Below, piece after piece: positions 29,238 to 38,505 of a stretch of 64,000 nucleotides of DNA. The DNA comes from Stenotrophomonas maltophilia. GTDB taxonomy: Bacteria; Pseudomonadota; Gammaproteobacteria; Xanthomonadales; Xanthomonadaceae. Every line of letters starts with the position of its first letter. The stretch's first letter is position 1. Location: positions 3,862,001 through 3,926,000 of the forward strand of contig NZ_LT906480.1 in assembly GCF_900186865.1 (NCBI RefSeq). Reading direction: 5' to 3'. Both the position numbers and the translations under genes were made by a program. Below the pieces are notes generated by a model. That model saw only the letters and a program-made list of their open reading frames with translations, did not search any database and was not told the DNA's origin.

Positions 29238-29558
29238 TCAAGCCTTTTCAGGCGATTCCGCTTCTTCTTCCTCGTCCTCTTCCTCGTATTCCTCTTCGTC
29301 CTCGTCCTCTTCTTCCTCGCCGTCCTCGTCCTCGTCGTACTCTTCCTCTTCGTCGTCCTCGTAATCCTCGACGCCGAAGTCTTCTCCATCCCAACGGCCT
29401 TCGCCGTCGGCGACGAAGGTCAGGGCCATCGCGGCCGGGTTGGTACCGACGCGGACCAGCCAACCGCCGAACACGCGTGCACGCTCGGTGACCAGGTTGG
29501 CCTCGGAGCCTTCATTGCCCAGCTTTTCCCACTCCAGCGAAAACGCAAACTCGGTCAT
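29238..29558 (-). CDS. Small protein with extremely acidic C-terminal half
   Basis: 106 residues. Residues 1-60 form an ordinary domain (MTEFAFSLEWEKLG, GGWLVRVGTNPAAMALTFVADG). Residues about 61-102 are almost only Asp, Glu and Tyr. The codons are GAA/GAG/GAC/GAT rich, giving a pyrimidine tract on the plus strand. No family recognised. Lies 16 bp downstream of aspS on the other side of its stop, on the same strand, so probably cotranscribed with it. A role as an acidic chaperone-like or metal-binding tail is only a guess. Confidence 0.7.
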   Translation of the reverse strand: MTEFAFSLEWEKLGNEGSEANLVTERARVFGGWLVRVGTNPAAMALTFVADGEGRWDGEDFGVEDYEDDEEEEYDEDEDGEEEEDEDEEEYEEEDEEEEAESPEKA

Positions 29559-29574
29559 TGCCTGGATCTCCTGA

Positions 29575-31326
29575 TCAGTTGGTCTTGGGGCGAACCTGGA
29601 TGTGCACTTCGGCCAGCTGCGCGTCGACGATCGGCGACGGCGCGTCGGTCATCAGATCCTGTGCACCAGTGGTCTTCGGGAACGGGATGACGTCGCGGAT
29701 CGACTCGGTGCCGGCCATCAGCGCGGCGATGCGGTCGATGCCGAAGGCGATGCCACCGTGCGGCGGCGCGCCGTAGTTCAGCGCGTCGAGCAGGAAGCCG
29801 AACTTGGCACGGGCTTCTTCGGCACCGATGCCCAGCAGCTCGAACACCGCGCTCTGCATGTCCGGACGGTGGATACGGATCGAACCGCCGCCGATCTCAT
29901 TGCCGTTGAGCACCATGTCGTAGCCGCGCGAAACGGCGGTACGGGCATTGGCGCGCAGGTCGGCGATGTCGTCCACGGCCGGTGCGGTGAAGGGGTGATG
30001 CAGGGCGACGTAGCGCTGTTCTTCCTCGTCCCACTCGAACATCGGGAAGTCGGTGACCCACAGCGGCGCCCAGCCGTCGGCGACCAGGCCGAAGTCCTTG
30101 CCGGCCTTCAGGCGCAGCGCGCCCATGAAGTCGGAGACCTTGTTGTAGCCGCCGGCACCGAAGAACACGATGTCGCCGTTGCCGGCGCCGACGTGGGCGA
30201 CCAGCGCGGCGAACGACGCTTCGCTGAAGAACTTCTGGATCGGCGAGCTGATTTCGCCGTTGTCGGCGATCTTGATGTAGGCCAGGCCCTTGGCGCCGTA
30301 CTTGGCGGCATGCGCGGCGTATTCGTCGATCTGCTTGCGCGACAGCGACGCACCGCCCGGGATGCGCAGCGCGGCAACGCGGCCCTCGGCATCATTGGCC
30401 GGGCCGGTGAACACCGGGAACTCGCTGTCCTTGACCAGTTCGGCCACGTCCACCAGCTCCAGCGCGATGCGCAGGTCCGGCTTGTCCGAGCCGTAGCGGC
30501 GCATGGCCTCGGCCCAGGTCATGCGCGGGAAGCTGGCATCCAGCTGCACGTCCACCACTTCCTTGAAGATGGCGCGGATCATGTCCTCGACGAAATCCTG
30601 CACGTCGCGCTCGCGGACGAAGGCGAATTCCATGTCCAGCTGGGTGAACTCCAGCTGGCGATCGGCACGCAGGGCCTCGTCGCGGAAGCAGCGCGCGATC
30701 TGGTAGTAGCGGTCGAAGCCGGCCACCATCAGGATCTGCTTGAACAGCTGCGGGCTCTGCGGCAGGGCGTAGAACTCGCCTGGGTGCATGCGCGCCGGCA
30801 CCAGGAAGTCGCGTGCGCCTTCCGGGGTGGCCTTGGTCAGGATCGGGGTTTCGATGTCCTGGAAGCCCTTTTCGTCCAGGTGGCGGCGCAGCGCCTGCAC
30901 CAGCTTGATGCGGGTGCGCTGCATGCGCTGCATTTCCGGGCGGCGCAGGTCCAGGTAGCGGTACTTCAGGCGGGTTTCCTCGCCCGGGTTCTCATGGGCG
31001 TGGAACGGCAGCGGCGCAGCCTTGTTCAGCACGGTGATGGCGGTGGCGATCACTTCCACCTTGCCGGTGCGCATCTTGTCGTTCACCGCGTGGCGGGCAC
31101 GCACGACGCCTTCCACCTGCAGCACATCCTCGTAGCCCAGCGACGCGGCCACCGCGAACACTTCGGCATTGTCGACCTCCACCGTCACCTGCACGATGCC
31201 TTCATGATCGCGGAGATCGATGAAGCAGACGCCGCCCTGGTTACGGGCCACGTCGGTCCAGCCGGCGAGGGTGACAGTCTGGCCAATCAGGGTCTCGTCG
31301 ACCAGGCCGCAGAAGTGGGTACGCAT
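29575..31326 (-). CDS. aspS: Aspartyl-tRNA synthetase
   Basis: 583 residues, the bacterial-type length. N-terminal OB-fold anticodon-binding domain ([19 protein letters not shown]), class II motif 2 ([21 protein letters not shown] is typical; only part is cited), the bacterial GAD insert (about 290-410) and motif 3 ([14 protein letters not shown]). Start at 31326 (MRTHFCG) with GGAGC upstream; the upstream open frame is not conserved. Charges tRNA-Asp. Whether it also charges tRNA-Asn cannot be judged by eye. Confidence 0.96.
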   Translation of the reverse strand: MRTHFCGLVDETLIGQTVTLAGWTDVARNQGGVCFIDLRDHEGIVQVTVEVDNAEVFAVAASLGYEDVLQVEGVVRARHAVNDKMRTGKVEVIATAITVLNKAAPLPFHAHENPGEETRLKYRYLDLRRPEMQRMQRTRIKLVQALRRHLDEKGFQDIETPILTKATPEGARDFLVPARMHPGEFYALPQSPQLFKQILMVAGFDRYYQIARCFRDEALRADRQLEFTQLDMEFAFVRERDVQDFVEDMIRAIFKEVVDVQLDASFPRMTWAEAMRRYGSDKPDLRIALELVDVAELVKDSEFPVFTGPANDAEGRVAALRIPGGASLSRKQIDEYAAHAAKYGAKGLAYIKIADNGEISSPIQKFFSEASFAALVAHVGAGNGDIVFFGAGGYNKVSDFMGALRLKAGKDFGLVADGWAPLWVTDFPMFEWDEEEQRYVALHHPFTAPAVDDIADLRANARTAVSRGYDMVLNGNEIGGGSIRIHRPDMQSAVFELLGIGAEEARAKFGFLLDALNYGAPPHGGIAFGIDRIAALMAGTESIRDVIPFPKTTGAQDLMTDAPSPIVDAQLAEVHIQVRPKTN

Positions 31327-31484
31327 GGGGGGAAGCTCCGCTGGAGAACGCCGGCACCGGGTGGGGGCCGGAAAGCCTCGTATTCTGCGGCCGAGGCCCC
31401 GGCTGGGGCAAATCCGGCCAGTCACACCGGCTTGATCGTCCCCCTCCCTATAGTCGGGCACCTGCCACCGTATGGGATGCCGCC

Positions 31485-32129
31485 ATGAAACCGCTGTCCC
31501 TGGCCAGCCTGGCCGTGACCCTCAGCCTGGGTGCGCTGGGCACCCTTGCCCTGCCCGCCCCGTCCGCCTGTGCGCAGAACGGGGTGATCCGCTGCGAAAG
31601 CCAGAGCAACCGCGAACGGGTCTGCAACACCGGCTGGCGCGGCGCGCAGCTGGTCCGTCAGTTGTCTGGCAGCCCCTGCGAGGAAGGGCGCTCCTGGGGC
31701 AGCCGCAATGGCAGCATCTGGGTCACCAATGGTTGCCGCGCCGAGTTCGTCGAGGCCCGTGGTGGCTGGGGTGGCGGCAATGGCGGTGGCTGGGGAGGCA
31801 ACAACGGTCGCCCCGGCGAGACCATCCGCTGCGAAAGCCAGAACAACCGCGAGCGCAGCTGCCCGGTCGGCTGGCGCAACGCTCATCTGGTCCGCCAGTT
31901 GTCCGGCAGCCCTTGCAACGAGGGCCGTACCTGGGGTGTGCGCAACGGCGCGGTGTGGGTCAGCAATGGCTGCCGCGCCGAATTCGCCGAGGCCCGTGGC
32001 TGGGGCGGTGGCGGTGGCGGCTGGGGCGGTGGCAACAGCAACTATTCCGTCACCTGCAGCAGCAACAACAACCGCTCGCAGACCTGCGACTGGGATGAGC
32101 GCCAGGGCCGGCCGGTGCTGCAGCAGTAG
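31485..32129 (+). CDS. DUF3011 repeat protein, third repeat cut by an in-frame TAG
   Basis: 214 residues to the TAG at 32127. Signal peptide (1-30, ending ACAQN). Two full DUF3011-type repeats ([13 protein letters not shown]...GCRAEF and [13 protein letters not shown]...GCRAEF) are joined by Gly/Trp/Asn-rich spacers. A third begins at [13 protein letters not shown] and is interrupted after VLQQ. Beyond the TAG the frame continues LSGSACQEGRSWG...SNGCRARF and stops at 32226-32228, so the stop looks like a precise 3-nt TAG insertion between the codons that match RQ and LSG of the other repeats. Function unknown; secreted or periplasmic. May be a recent nonsense change, a strain-specific short form, or a sequencing error. 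Confidence 0.75.
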   Translation: MKPLSLASLAVTLSLGALGTLALPAPSACAQNGVIRCESQSNRERVCNTGWRGAQLVRQLSGSPCEEGRSWGSRNGSIWVTNGCRAEFVEARGGWGGGNGGGWGGNNGRPGETIRCESQNNRERSCPVGWRNAHLVRQLSGSPCNEGRTWGVRNGAVWVSNGCRAEFAEARGWGGGGGGWGGGNSNYSVTCSSNNNRSQTCDWDERQGRPVLQQ

Positions 32130-32238
32130 TTGTCGGGCAGCGCCTGCCAGGAAGGCCGCAGCTGGGGTTACTCGCGTGGCCAGGTGTGGGTGAGCAACGG
32201 CTGCCGGGCGCGCTTCGGCACGCGATGAGTGCAGGGTC

Positions 32239-32273
32239 GGGGTCAGAGCCCTCCGCAGGAGGGATCCGACCCC
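32239..32273. repeat. GGGGTC-type palindrome, probable bidirectional transcript end
   Basis: Arms GGGGTCAGAGCCCTCC and GAGGGATCCGACCCC around GCA, between two convergent genes. Related to the 41-nt palindromes at 3262 and 45387. Confidence 0.7.
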
Positions 32274-32277
32274 GGGA

Positions 32278-32919
32278 TCACGGCGCGGGTGCTGTGTCGT
32301 CGCCCCACGGTGGCGGTGGCAGGTCGACCGGCTTGCTCAGGTCGAACTGCACGCGGAAGCGGCGGCCGTCCGGGCGCGTCAGTTCGTAGACGAACGTCTG
32401 GTCCGGATCGATCTCCATCGCCCAGGTGTTGTGCGTGGAAGCCAGCATGTCGGCACGGCGGAACATCGCCACCGAATCGGCATCAGCAGGGAACTGCTGG
32501 CGCTCGGCGGTGCCCGGCGGCGTGCTGTCGCCACCGTACAGGGTGATCGCGTCGGGGCTGCCGTCTTCGTGGCGATGGTCGTGCTTCAGCCGCAGCCCGT
32601 TCGGCGTGCGGGTCAGCACCCAGGTCCGCGAGTGGTCATCACCGACATGGAACGGGATGCGCAGCTCGTGCGCCGGGTCGGCGCAGCCGCGCACATGCAT
32701 GACCAGGCGCTGCCCGGCGAACGGATCCTTGGCGGTCGGTGCAGGCGTGTCCTCCACCACTTTGCCGACGTAGGCCTGGCCGCAATGTGCGGCGATGGCG
32801 GCCATGAACGCATCGGCCGGTGCGGTCGCCAGATCGTGGGCGACCGTATCGGAGCGCTGCGTGCACGCAGCGAGGCTGAGCAGGAGGGCGGCGGTAGTGG
32901 CAACGGCAATCGGTCTCAT
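32278..32919 (-). CDS. Exported lipoprotein of unknown function
   Basis: 213 residues. Hydrophobic N-terminus ending LAAC19, a lipobox. The body has AHCGQAYVGKVVED, HVRGCADPAHELRIPFHVGDDHSRTW (partly cited) and a C-terminal PDGRRFRVQFDLSKPVDLPPPP. The pattern recalls a widespread secreted domain of Xanthomonadaceae without assigned function. Likely periplasmic or outer-membrane anchored. Confidence 0.75.
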   Translation of the reverse strand: MRPIAVATTAALLLSLAACTQRSDTVAHDLATAPADAFMAAIAAHCGQAYVGKVVEDTPAPTAKDPFAGQRLVMHVRGCADPAHELRIPFHVGDDHSRTWVLTRTPNGLRLKHDHRHEDGSPDAITLYGGDSTPPGTAERQQFPADADSVAMFRRADMLASTHNTWAMEIDPDQTFVYELTRPDGRRFRVQFDLSKPVDLPPPPWGDDTAPAP

Positions 32920-32972
32920 GCCCCAACCCTAACGGCCATGGACGATGGGCGCAAACCGCGCGCCAGTCCCGC

Positions 32973-34187
32973 TCAGCGCTCGGCAGACGGTGCTGCCGGC
33001 AGTGCTTCGGTCGCCGCCACCGGTGCGGCCTCGCCCTCGCCGGCCGGCTCCTGCTCCACCGGATCAACGTCAAACGGTGTACGGAACACCAGCGACGGCA
33101 ACAGCGTGGTCAGCGCCGCGTACAGCAGCAGCGCACCGAACAGCACCGCCGGAATCTGGAAGCGCTCACGCATGATCGCCGCCAGCACCAGGGTGAAGAT
33201 CAGCGTCGGTGCCAGCGCCAGCGAAACCCGCAGGCTGCTGCGGAAGCTCTCGCCGAACATCACCCGGCGCTGCAGCCAGACCACGCCGATGCGCAGCGGC
33301 AGCACCACCAGGGTGATCACGATGCCCAGCCCCAGCGCCTCGAAGCTCAGCGCTTCGGCGGGCACCTTGGTGCCGGCGTTGAAGAAGTAGAACGGCACGA
33401 AGAACGAGGCGAACAGGCGCAGCGCGTGCAGGTTCTCGTGCGAGGCCAGCAGCGGCATGCGCTGGTGCAGCAGGCGCGCGACCAGGCCGGCGATGAACGC
33501 GCCAACCAGGTAGTACACGCCCAGCAGGTAGGTGATGTAGGCCGCCACCATGCCAACCATCACCAGCAGCGAGAATTCCGAGCCCGGCGCGTGCGGTGCC
33601 ACCCAGCGGCCCAGCGCGATGAACAGCAGCGGCAGGCCGATCATCATCGCCAGCAGTGCCAGGCTGGACAACGCCATGTGCCCTGGGTCACCGGCCTGCA
33701 GCACGATGAACAACGCCGCCAGCGCCAGCAGTTCGCCGGCGATGGCCTTGCTGGTCACCCAGAACCGCTCGTCTTCGCTGAGGCCAAGCCGCGACAGCGA
33801 GTCCATGATGAAGCCCGTGGACGGCGTCAGCAGCGCCAGCGCCAGCAGGCCGGCGGCCTGCCACGGCAGCCCCGCATAACGCCAGGCCAGCCAGCCCACG
33901 CCGAACAGCGTGCCGGTACGGATCACCAGGTGCGCCAGCAGCGGCCACATGCCACGGCGCAGCGCCTGCAGGTCCACTTCCAGGCCGGCGAACAGGAACA
34001 GCGAGGAAATGCCCAGCGTGGCCAGCAGGCCGATCACCGCATCATGGGCCTGGTCGCCCAGCCAGAGCATGCCGATGATGCCGAACAGCAGGCAGGTCAG
34101 CGGCGCGGGCAGGCTGAAACGCTGCAGCGCGCGCGGGATCACCAGCAGCGCGAAGATCAGCAGCAGGTAGATCAGTTCATGGCTCAT
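32973..34187 (-). CDS. Cation:proton antiporter (CPA2 type)
   Basis: 404 residues and about 12-13 membrane helices (e.g. LIYLLLIFALLVIP at the start). Sodium/hydrogen exchanger fold with no TrkA-N domain, unlike YbaL at 43544-45241. Start at 34187 with GGAAG upstream. The C-terminus is an Ala/Glu/Pro-rich tail. Inner membrane; ion not determined. Confidence 0.88.
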   Translation of the reverse strand: MSHELIYLLLIFALLVIPRALQRFSLPAPLTCLLFGIIGMLWLGDQAHDAVIGLLATLGISSLFLFAGLEVDLQALRRGMWPLLAHLVIRTGTLFGVGWLAWRYAGLPWQAAGLLALALLTPSTGFIMDSLSRLGLSEDERFWVTSKAIAGELLALAALFIVLQAGDPGHMALSSLALLAMMIGLPLLFIALGRWVAPHAPGSEFSLLVMVGMVAAYITYLLGVYYLVGAFIAGLVARLLHQRMPLLASHENLHALRLFASFFVPFYFFNAGTKVPAEALSFEALGLGIVITLVVLPLRIGVVWLQRRVMFGESFRSSLRVSLALAPTLIFTLVLAAIMRERFQIPAVLFGALLLYAALTTLLPSLVFRTPFDVDPVEQEPAGEGEAAPVAATEALPAAPSAER

Positions 34188-34271
34188 GGGGACTTCCGTG
34201 TGGTTCGAACGCGCGCAGGATGCGCGCGCCGAACCGATCCGGCAAGCCACGTTTGAATGACCCCGGTTACC

Positions 34272-35183
34272 TCATCCGATCAACCGGTCGGCAATCCGCC
34301 CCACCTGTGCCAGCACGCTAGCGCGTTGCTCGTAGCTGATCGCACCTGCCTGCAGATAAGCCGTCAGCACCCACGGGGCGCCCCCGGCTACGGGCCACAG
34401 CACGGCGATGTCGTTGCGCGCGTCTTCACCATTGCTGCCGGTCTTGTCACCCACGCGCCAGCGCTTGCCCAGGCCCGCGCGCAGGCAGGCGTCGCCGGTT
34501 TCGTTGTCGATCAGCCAGTCGGCCAGCTGCTGCCGCGAAGCCGGTTGCAGTACCTCGCCCAACACCACGCGCTGCAGGGTCGCGGCCATCGCCGCCGGCG
34601 TGGTGGTGTCGCGCGGGTCGCCCTTGGCAAAGCTGTTCAGCTCCGGCTCCAGGCGGTCACTGCGGCTCACCGTGTCGCCGCTGGCGCGCAGGAACGCGGT
34701 CACTGCGGGCGGGCCACCGACCACGCCGAACAGCAGGTTGGCGGCGGTGTTGTCGCTGGTGATGATCGTGGCACGGCACAGGTCGCGCACGGTCATGTCC
34801 TTGCCGGCGTGGCGGCGGGTGACCGGTGCATGCGAGAGCAGATCGGCCTCGCCCACCGGCACGCGCCTGTCCAGCAATGCCGGCATGCGTTCGGCCTGGC
34901 TGAGCACGGTGGCCGCCAGCATGCTCTTGAAGGTGCTGCACATCGGGAAGCGCTCGTCCTGGCGATGACTGATGCGGCGACCGCTGGCGGTGTCCAGCAG
35001 GGTCACGCCGAGGCGTCCGGCGCAGGCCTTTTCCAGCGCGGCGAAATCACTGGCGGCGGTGATGGCGGCATCGGTGGGTGCGTTGGCGGTGGCCTTGCCC
35101 GCTGCACGTGCCAGCAGCGGCAAGGCAAGCGAGGAAGCCACGGCGGCACCACTGAACTGCAGGAATCGGCGACGGGCGAGCAT
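34272..35183 (-). CDS. blaL2: Class A beta-lactamase L2
   Basis: 303 residues. Tat-type signal (RRRFLQFSGAA, residues 4-14). Class A motifs all present: S83-T-F-K86 (Ambler S70-K73), S143-D-N145 (S130-D-N), E179-P-E-L-N183 (contains E166) and K247-T-G249. The overall sequence fits the inducible L2 serine cephalosporinase of S. maltophilia, which hydrolyses penicillins, cephalosporins and aztreonam in the periplasm and is inhibited by clavulanate. RBS AAGGAGAA. Divergent from ampR with 176 bp between, the arrangement known for ampR-controlled induction by peptidoglycan fragments. Confidence 0.96.
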   Translation of the reverse strand: MLARRRFLQFSGAAVASSLALPLLARAAGKATANAPTDAAITAASDFAALEKACAGRLGVTLLDTASGRRISHRQDERFPMCSTFKSMLAATVLSQAERMPALLDRRVPVGEADLLSHAPVTRRHAGKDMTVRDLCRATIITSDNTAANLLFGVVGGPPAVTAFLRASGDTVSRSDRLEPELNSFAKGDPRDTTTPAAMAATLQRVVLGEVLQPASRQQLADWLIDNETGDACLRAGLGKRWRVGDKTGSNGEDARNDIAVLWPVAGGAPWVLTAYLQAGAISYEQRASVLAQVGRIADRLIG

Positions 35184-35256
35184 GCGGGTTCTCCTTGGGG
35201 GACCGCTCGATTATTGAAGCCTTGATCAGGGGCGACCAGCGCAAAAAATCTGCGAG

Positions 35257-35279
35257 AGACATTAGTTCAATTAATGTCT
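35257..35279. promoter_or_regulatory. Probable AmpR operator between blaL2 and ampR
   Basis: Perfect inverted repeat AGACATTA-N7-TAATGTCT, with the LysR-type T-N11-A core. It sits in the divergent promoter region, 74 bp from the blaL2 start and 81 bp from the ampR start, as expected for a site from which AmpR represses itself and switches blaL2. Confidence 0.8.
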
Positions 35280-35359
35280 GACGCATTCAACCCCTTAATT
35301 TTCCGAAATGTCTCGTTGAAGCGTTAGGATCATCCATCACTCCAGCTCACGACTGCGCG

Positions 35360-36226
35360 ATGTTGCACCCTACCCTGCCACTGAACGCGCTGCGCGCCTT
35401 CGAGGCCGCCGCCCGCCACCAGAACTTCACCCGTGCCGCGCTGGAGCTGTGTGTCAGCCAGGCCGCACTGAGCCACCAGATCCGTGGACTGGAGGACCGG
35501 CTCGGCATCCGCCTGTTCCATCGCCTCCCGCGCGGCGTGGCGCTCACCGATGAAGGCGCGGCCCTGTATCCGGTGCTCAACGAATCGTTCGAGCGCATCT
35601 CCGCCAGCATCGCGCGTTACACCGGCGGACCTGCGCGTGAAGTGCTGACCCTGGGCGTGGTCGGCACCTTCGCCACCGGCTGGCTGCTGCCACGGCTGGC
35701 CGCGTTCGAGGCAGCGCACCCGGACATCGAGCTGCGCCTGCAGACCCACAACAACCGCATCGACCTGGCCGGAGAAGGGCTGGACCTGGCGATCCGCTTT
35801 GGTGATGGCGACTGGCAGGGCCAGGCGTGCACGGCGATCCTCGACGCGCCGTTTGCACCGCTGTGCGCACCGGCGCTGGCGCGGCGCCTGAAACAGCCAC
35901 GCGACCTGGGCACGCTGCCGCTGCTTCGTTCCTACCGCAGCGACGAATGGCCGCGCTGGCTGCAGGCGGCCGGGGTCAGCGGCGTGGAAGCGCGCGGGCC
36001 GGTATTCGATTCCTCGTTGACGGTCGCGATGGCGGCCGCCGGTGGCGCCGGTGTGGCCTTGCTGCCGCTGCGCATGTTCGAGCAGGAACTGGCCGAGGGT
36101 CGCCTGCTGCAGCCGTTCAGCACCACGCTGGAGCTGGGGCGCTACTGGCTGACGCGGCTGCGATCGCGTGCCGAACGTGAGCCGGCCAGGCGCTTCCGCG
36201 AATGGCTGCAGGCACAGGGCGGGTAG
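35360..36226 (+). CDS. ampR: LysR-family regulator AmpR
   Basis: 288 residues. N-terminal helix-turn-helix (RAFEAAARHQNFTRAALELC, SQAALSHQIRGLE) and a C-terminal effector domain. Residues known to matter in AmpR are kept: G102 and D135. It senses muropeptides from cell-wall recycling: UDP-MurNAc-pentapeptide keeps it repressing, anhydro-muropeptides turn on the beta-lactamase gene. Divergent from blaL2. The stop lies within a SMAG element pair. Confidence 0.95.
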   Translation: MLHPTLPLNALRAFEAAARHQNFTRAALELCVSQAALSHQIRGLEDRLGIRLFHRLPRGVALTDEGAALYPVLNESFERISASIARYTGGPAREVLTLGVVGTFATGWLLPRLAAFEAAHPDIELRLQTHNNRIDLAGEGLDLAIRFGDGDWQGQACTAILDAPFAPLCAPALARRLKQPRDLGTLPLLRSYRSDEWPRWLQAAGVSGVEARGPVFDSSLTVAMAAAGGAGVALLPLRMFEQELAEGRLLQPFSTTLELGRYWLTRLRSRAEREPARRFREWLQAQGG

Positions 36227-36302
36227 GCAGTGCCGGCCGCTGGCCGGCAACCCCTTGATCGTTGTGGGCGCATCGCGCTGCCGGCCAGCGGCCGGCACTA
36301 CC
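36222..36302. repeat. Inverted pair of SMAG elements
   Basis: GTAG...TGCCGGCCGCTGGCCGGCA (about 36223-36250) and its reverse (36279-36301, ending CACTAC). They sit between the convergent ampR and ABC-F genes, and the first overlaps the ampR stop. Confidence 0.85.
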
Positions 36303-36304
36303 GG

Positions 36305-38170
<1,866 letters not shown>

Positions 38171-38505
38171 CGGGGGAGGGGTCCATATAACCGGATGGAA
38201 TGTGCTGGTGAGCACTGTTCCTGCGACGTAATTCTAGCGTTAACGAATACTTGACGCGCCCCGGGATGCGCGGCGGCAGGCCAACTCTCTCCCTCGTCGG
38301 CCCCGCGCAGCCCCCGGGCCCCACCTCCCGCCGCTGCCCTCTGCCGCTAAATGGTTGCTGCTGCAACGTTTTTTCCTGTTGCAACCATTTGACAGGCACT
38401 GAATATCCCGTTAATTCCTGCCTTGCGCACCGCAACAACCGCCGTCCGCCTCACCCCCGTGATGTCGATTCCGGTGCCACCCCCGCCAACCGGAGCCCCA
38501 TCCCG
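38171..38505. other. Divergent intergenic region before the TonB-dependent receptor
   Basis: 335 bp with no gene. Contains an AT-richer segment from about 38349 to 38420 with an inverted repeat and a promoter-like TTGACA (38389-38394), then a GC-rich leader to the receptor start. A -10 candidate GTTAAT at 38410-38415 is weak in spacing (15 bp). Confidence 0.55.
38349..38390. promoter_or_regulatory. Inverted repeat overlapping a putative -35 box
   Basis: AAATGGTTGC and GCAACCATTT arms 22 bp apart, with internal GTTGC/GCAAC copies that allow alternative pairings. The right arm ends at the TTGACA box. It could be a repressor operator for the receptor gene or a hairpin; this is inference. Confidence 0.5.
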
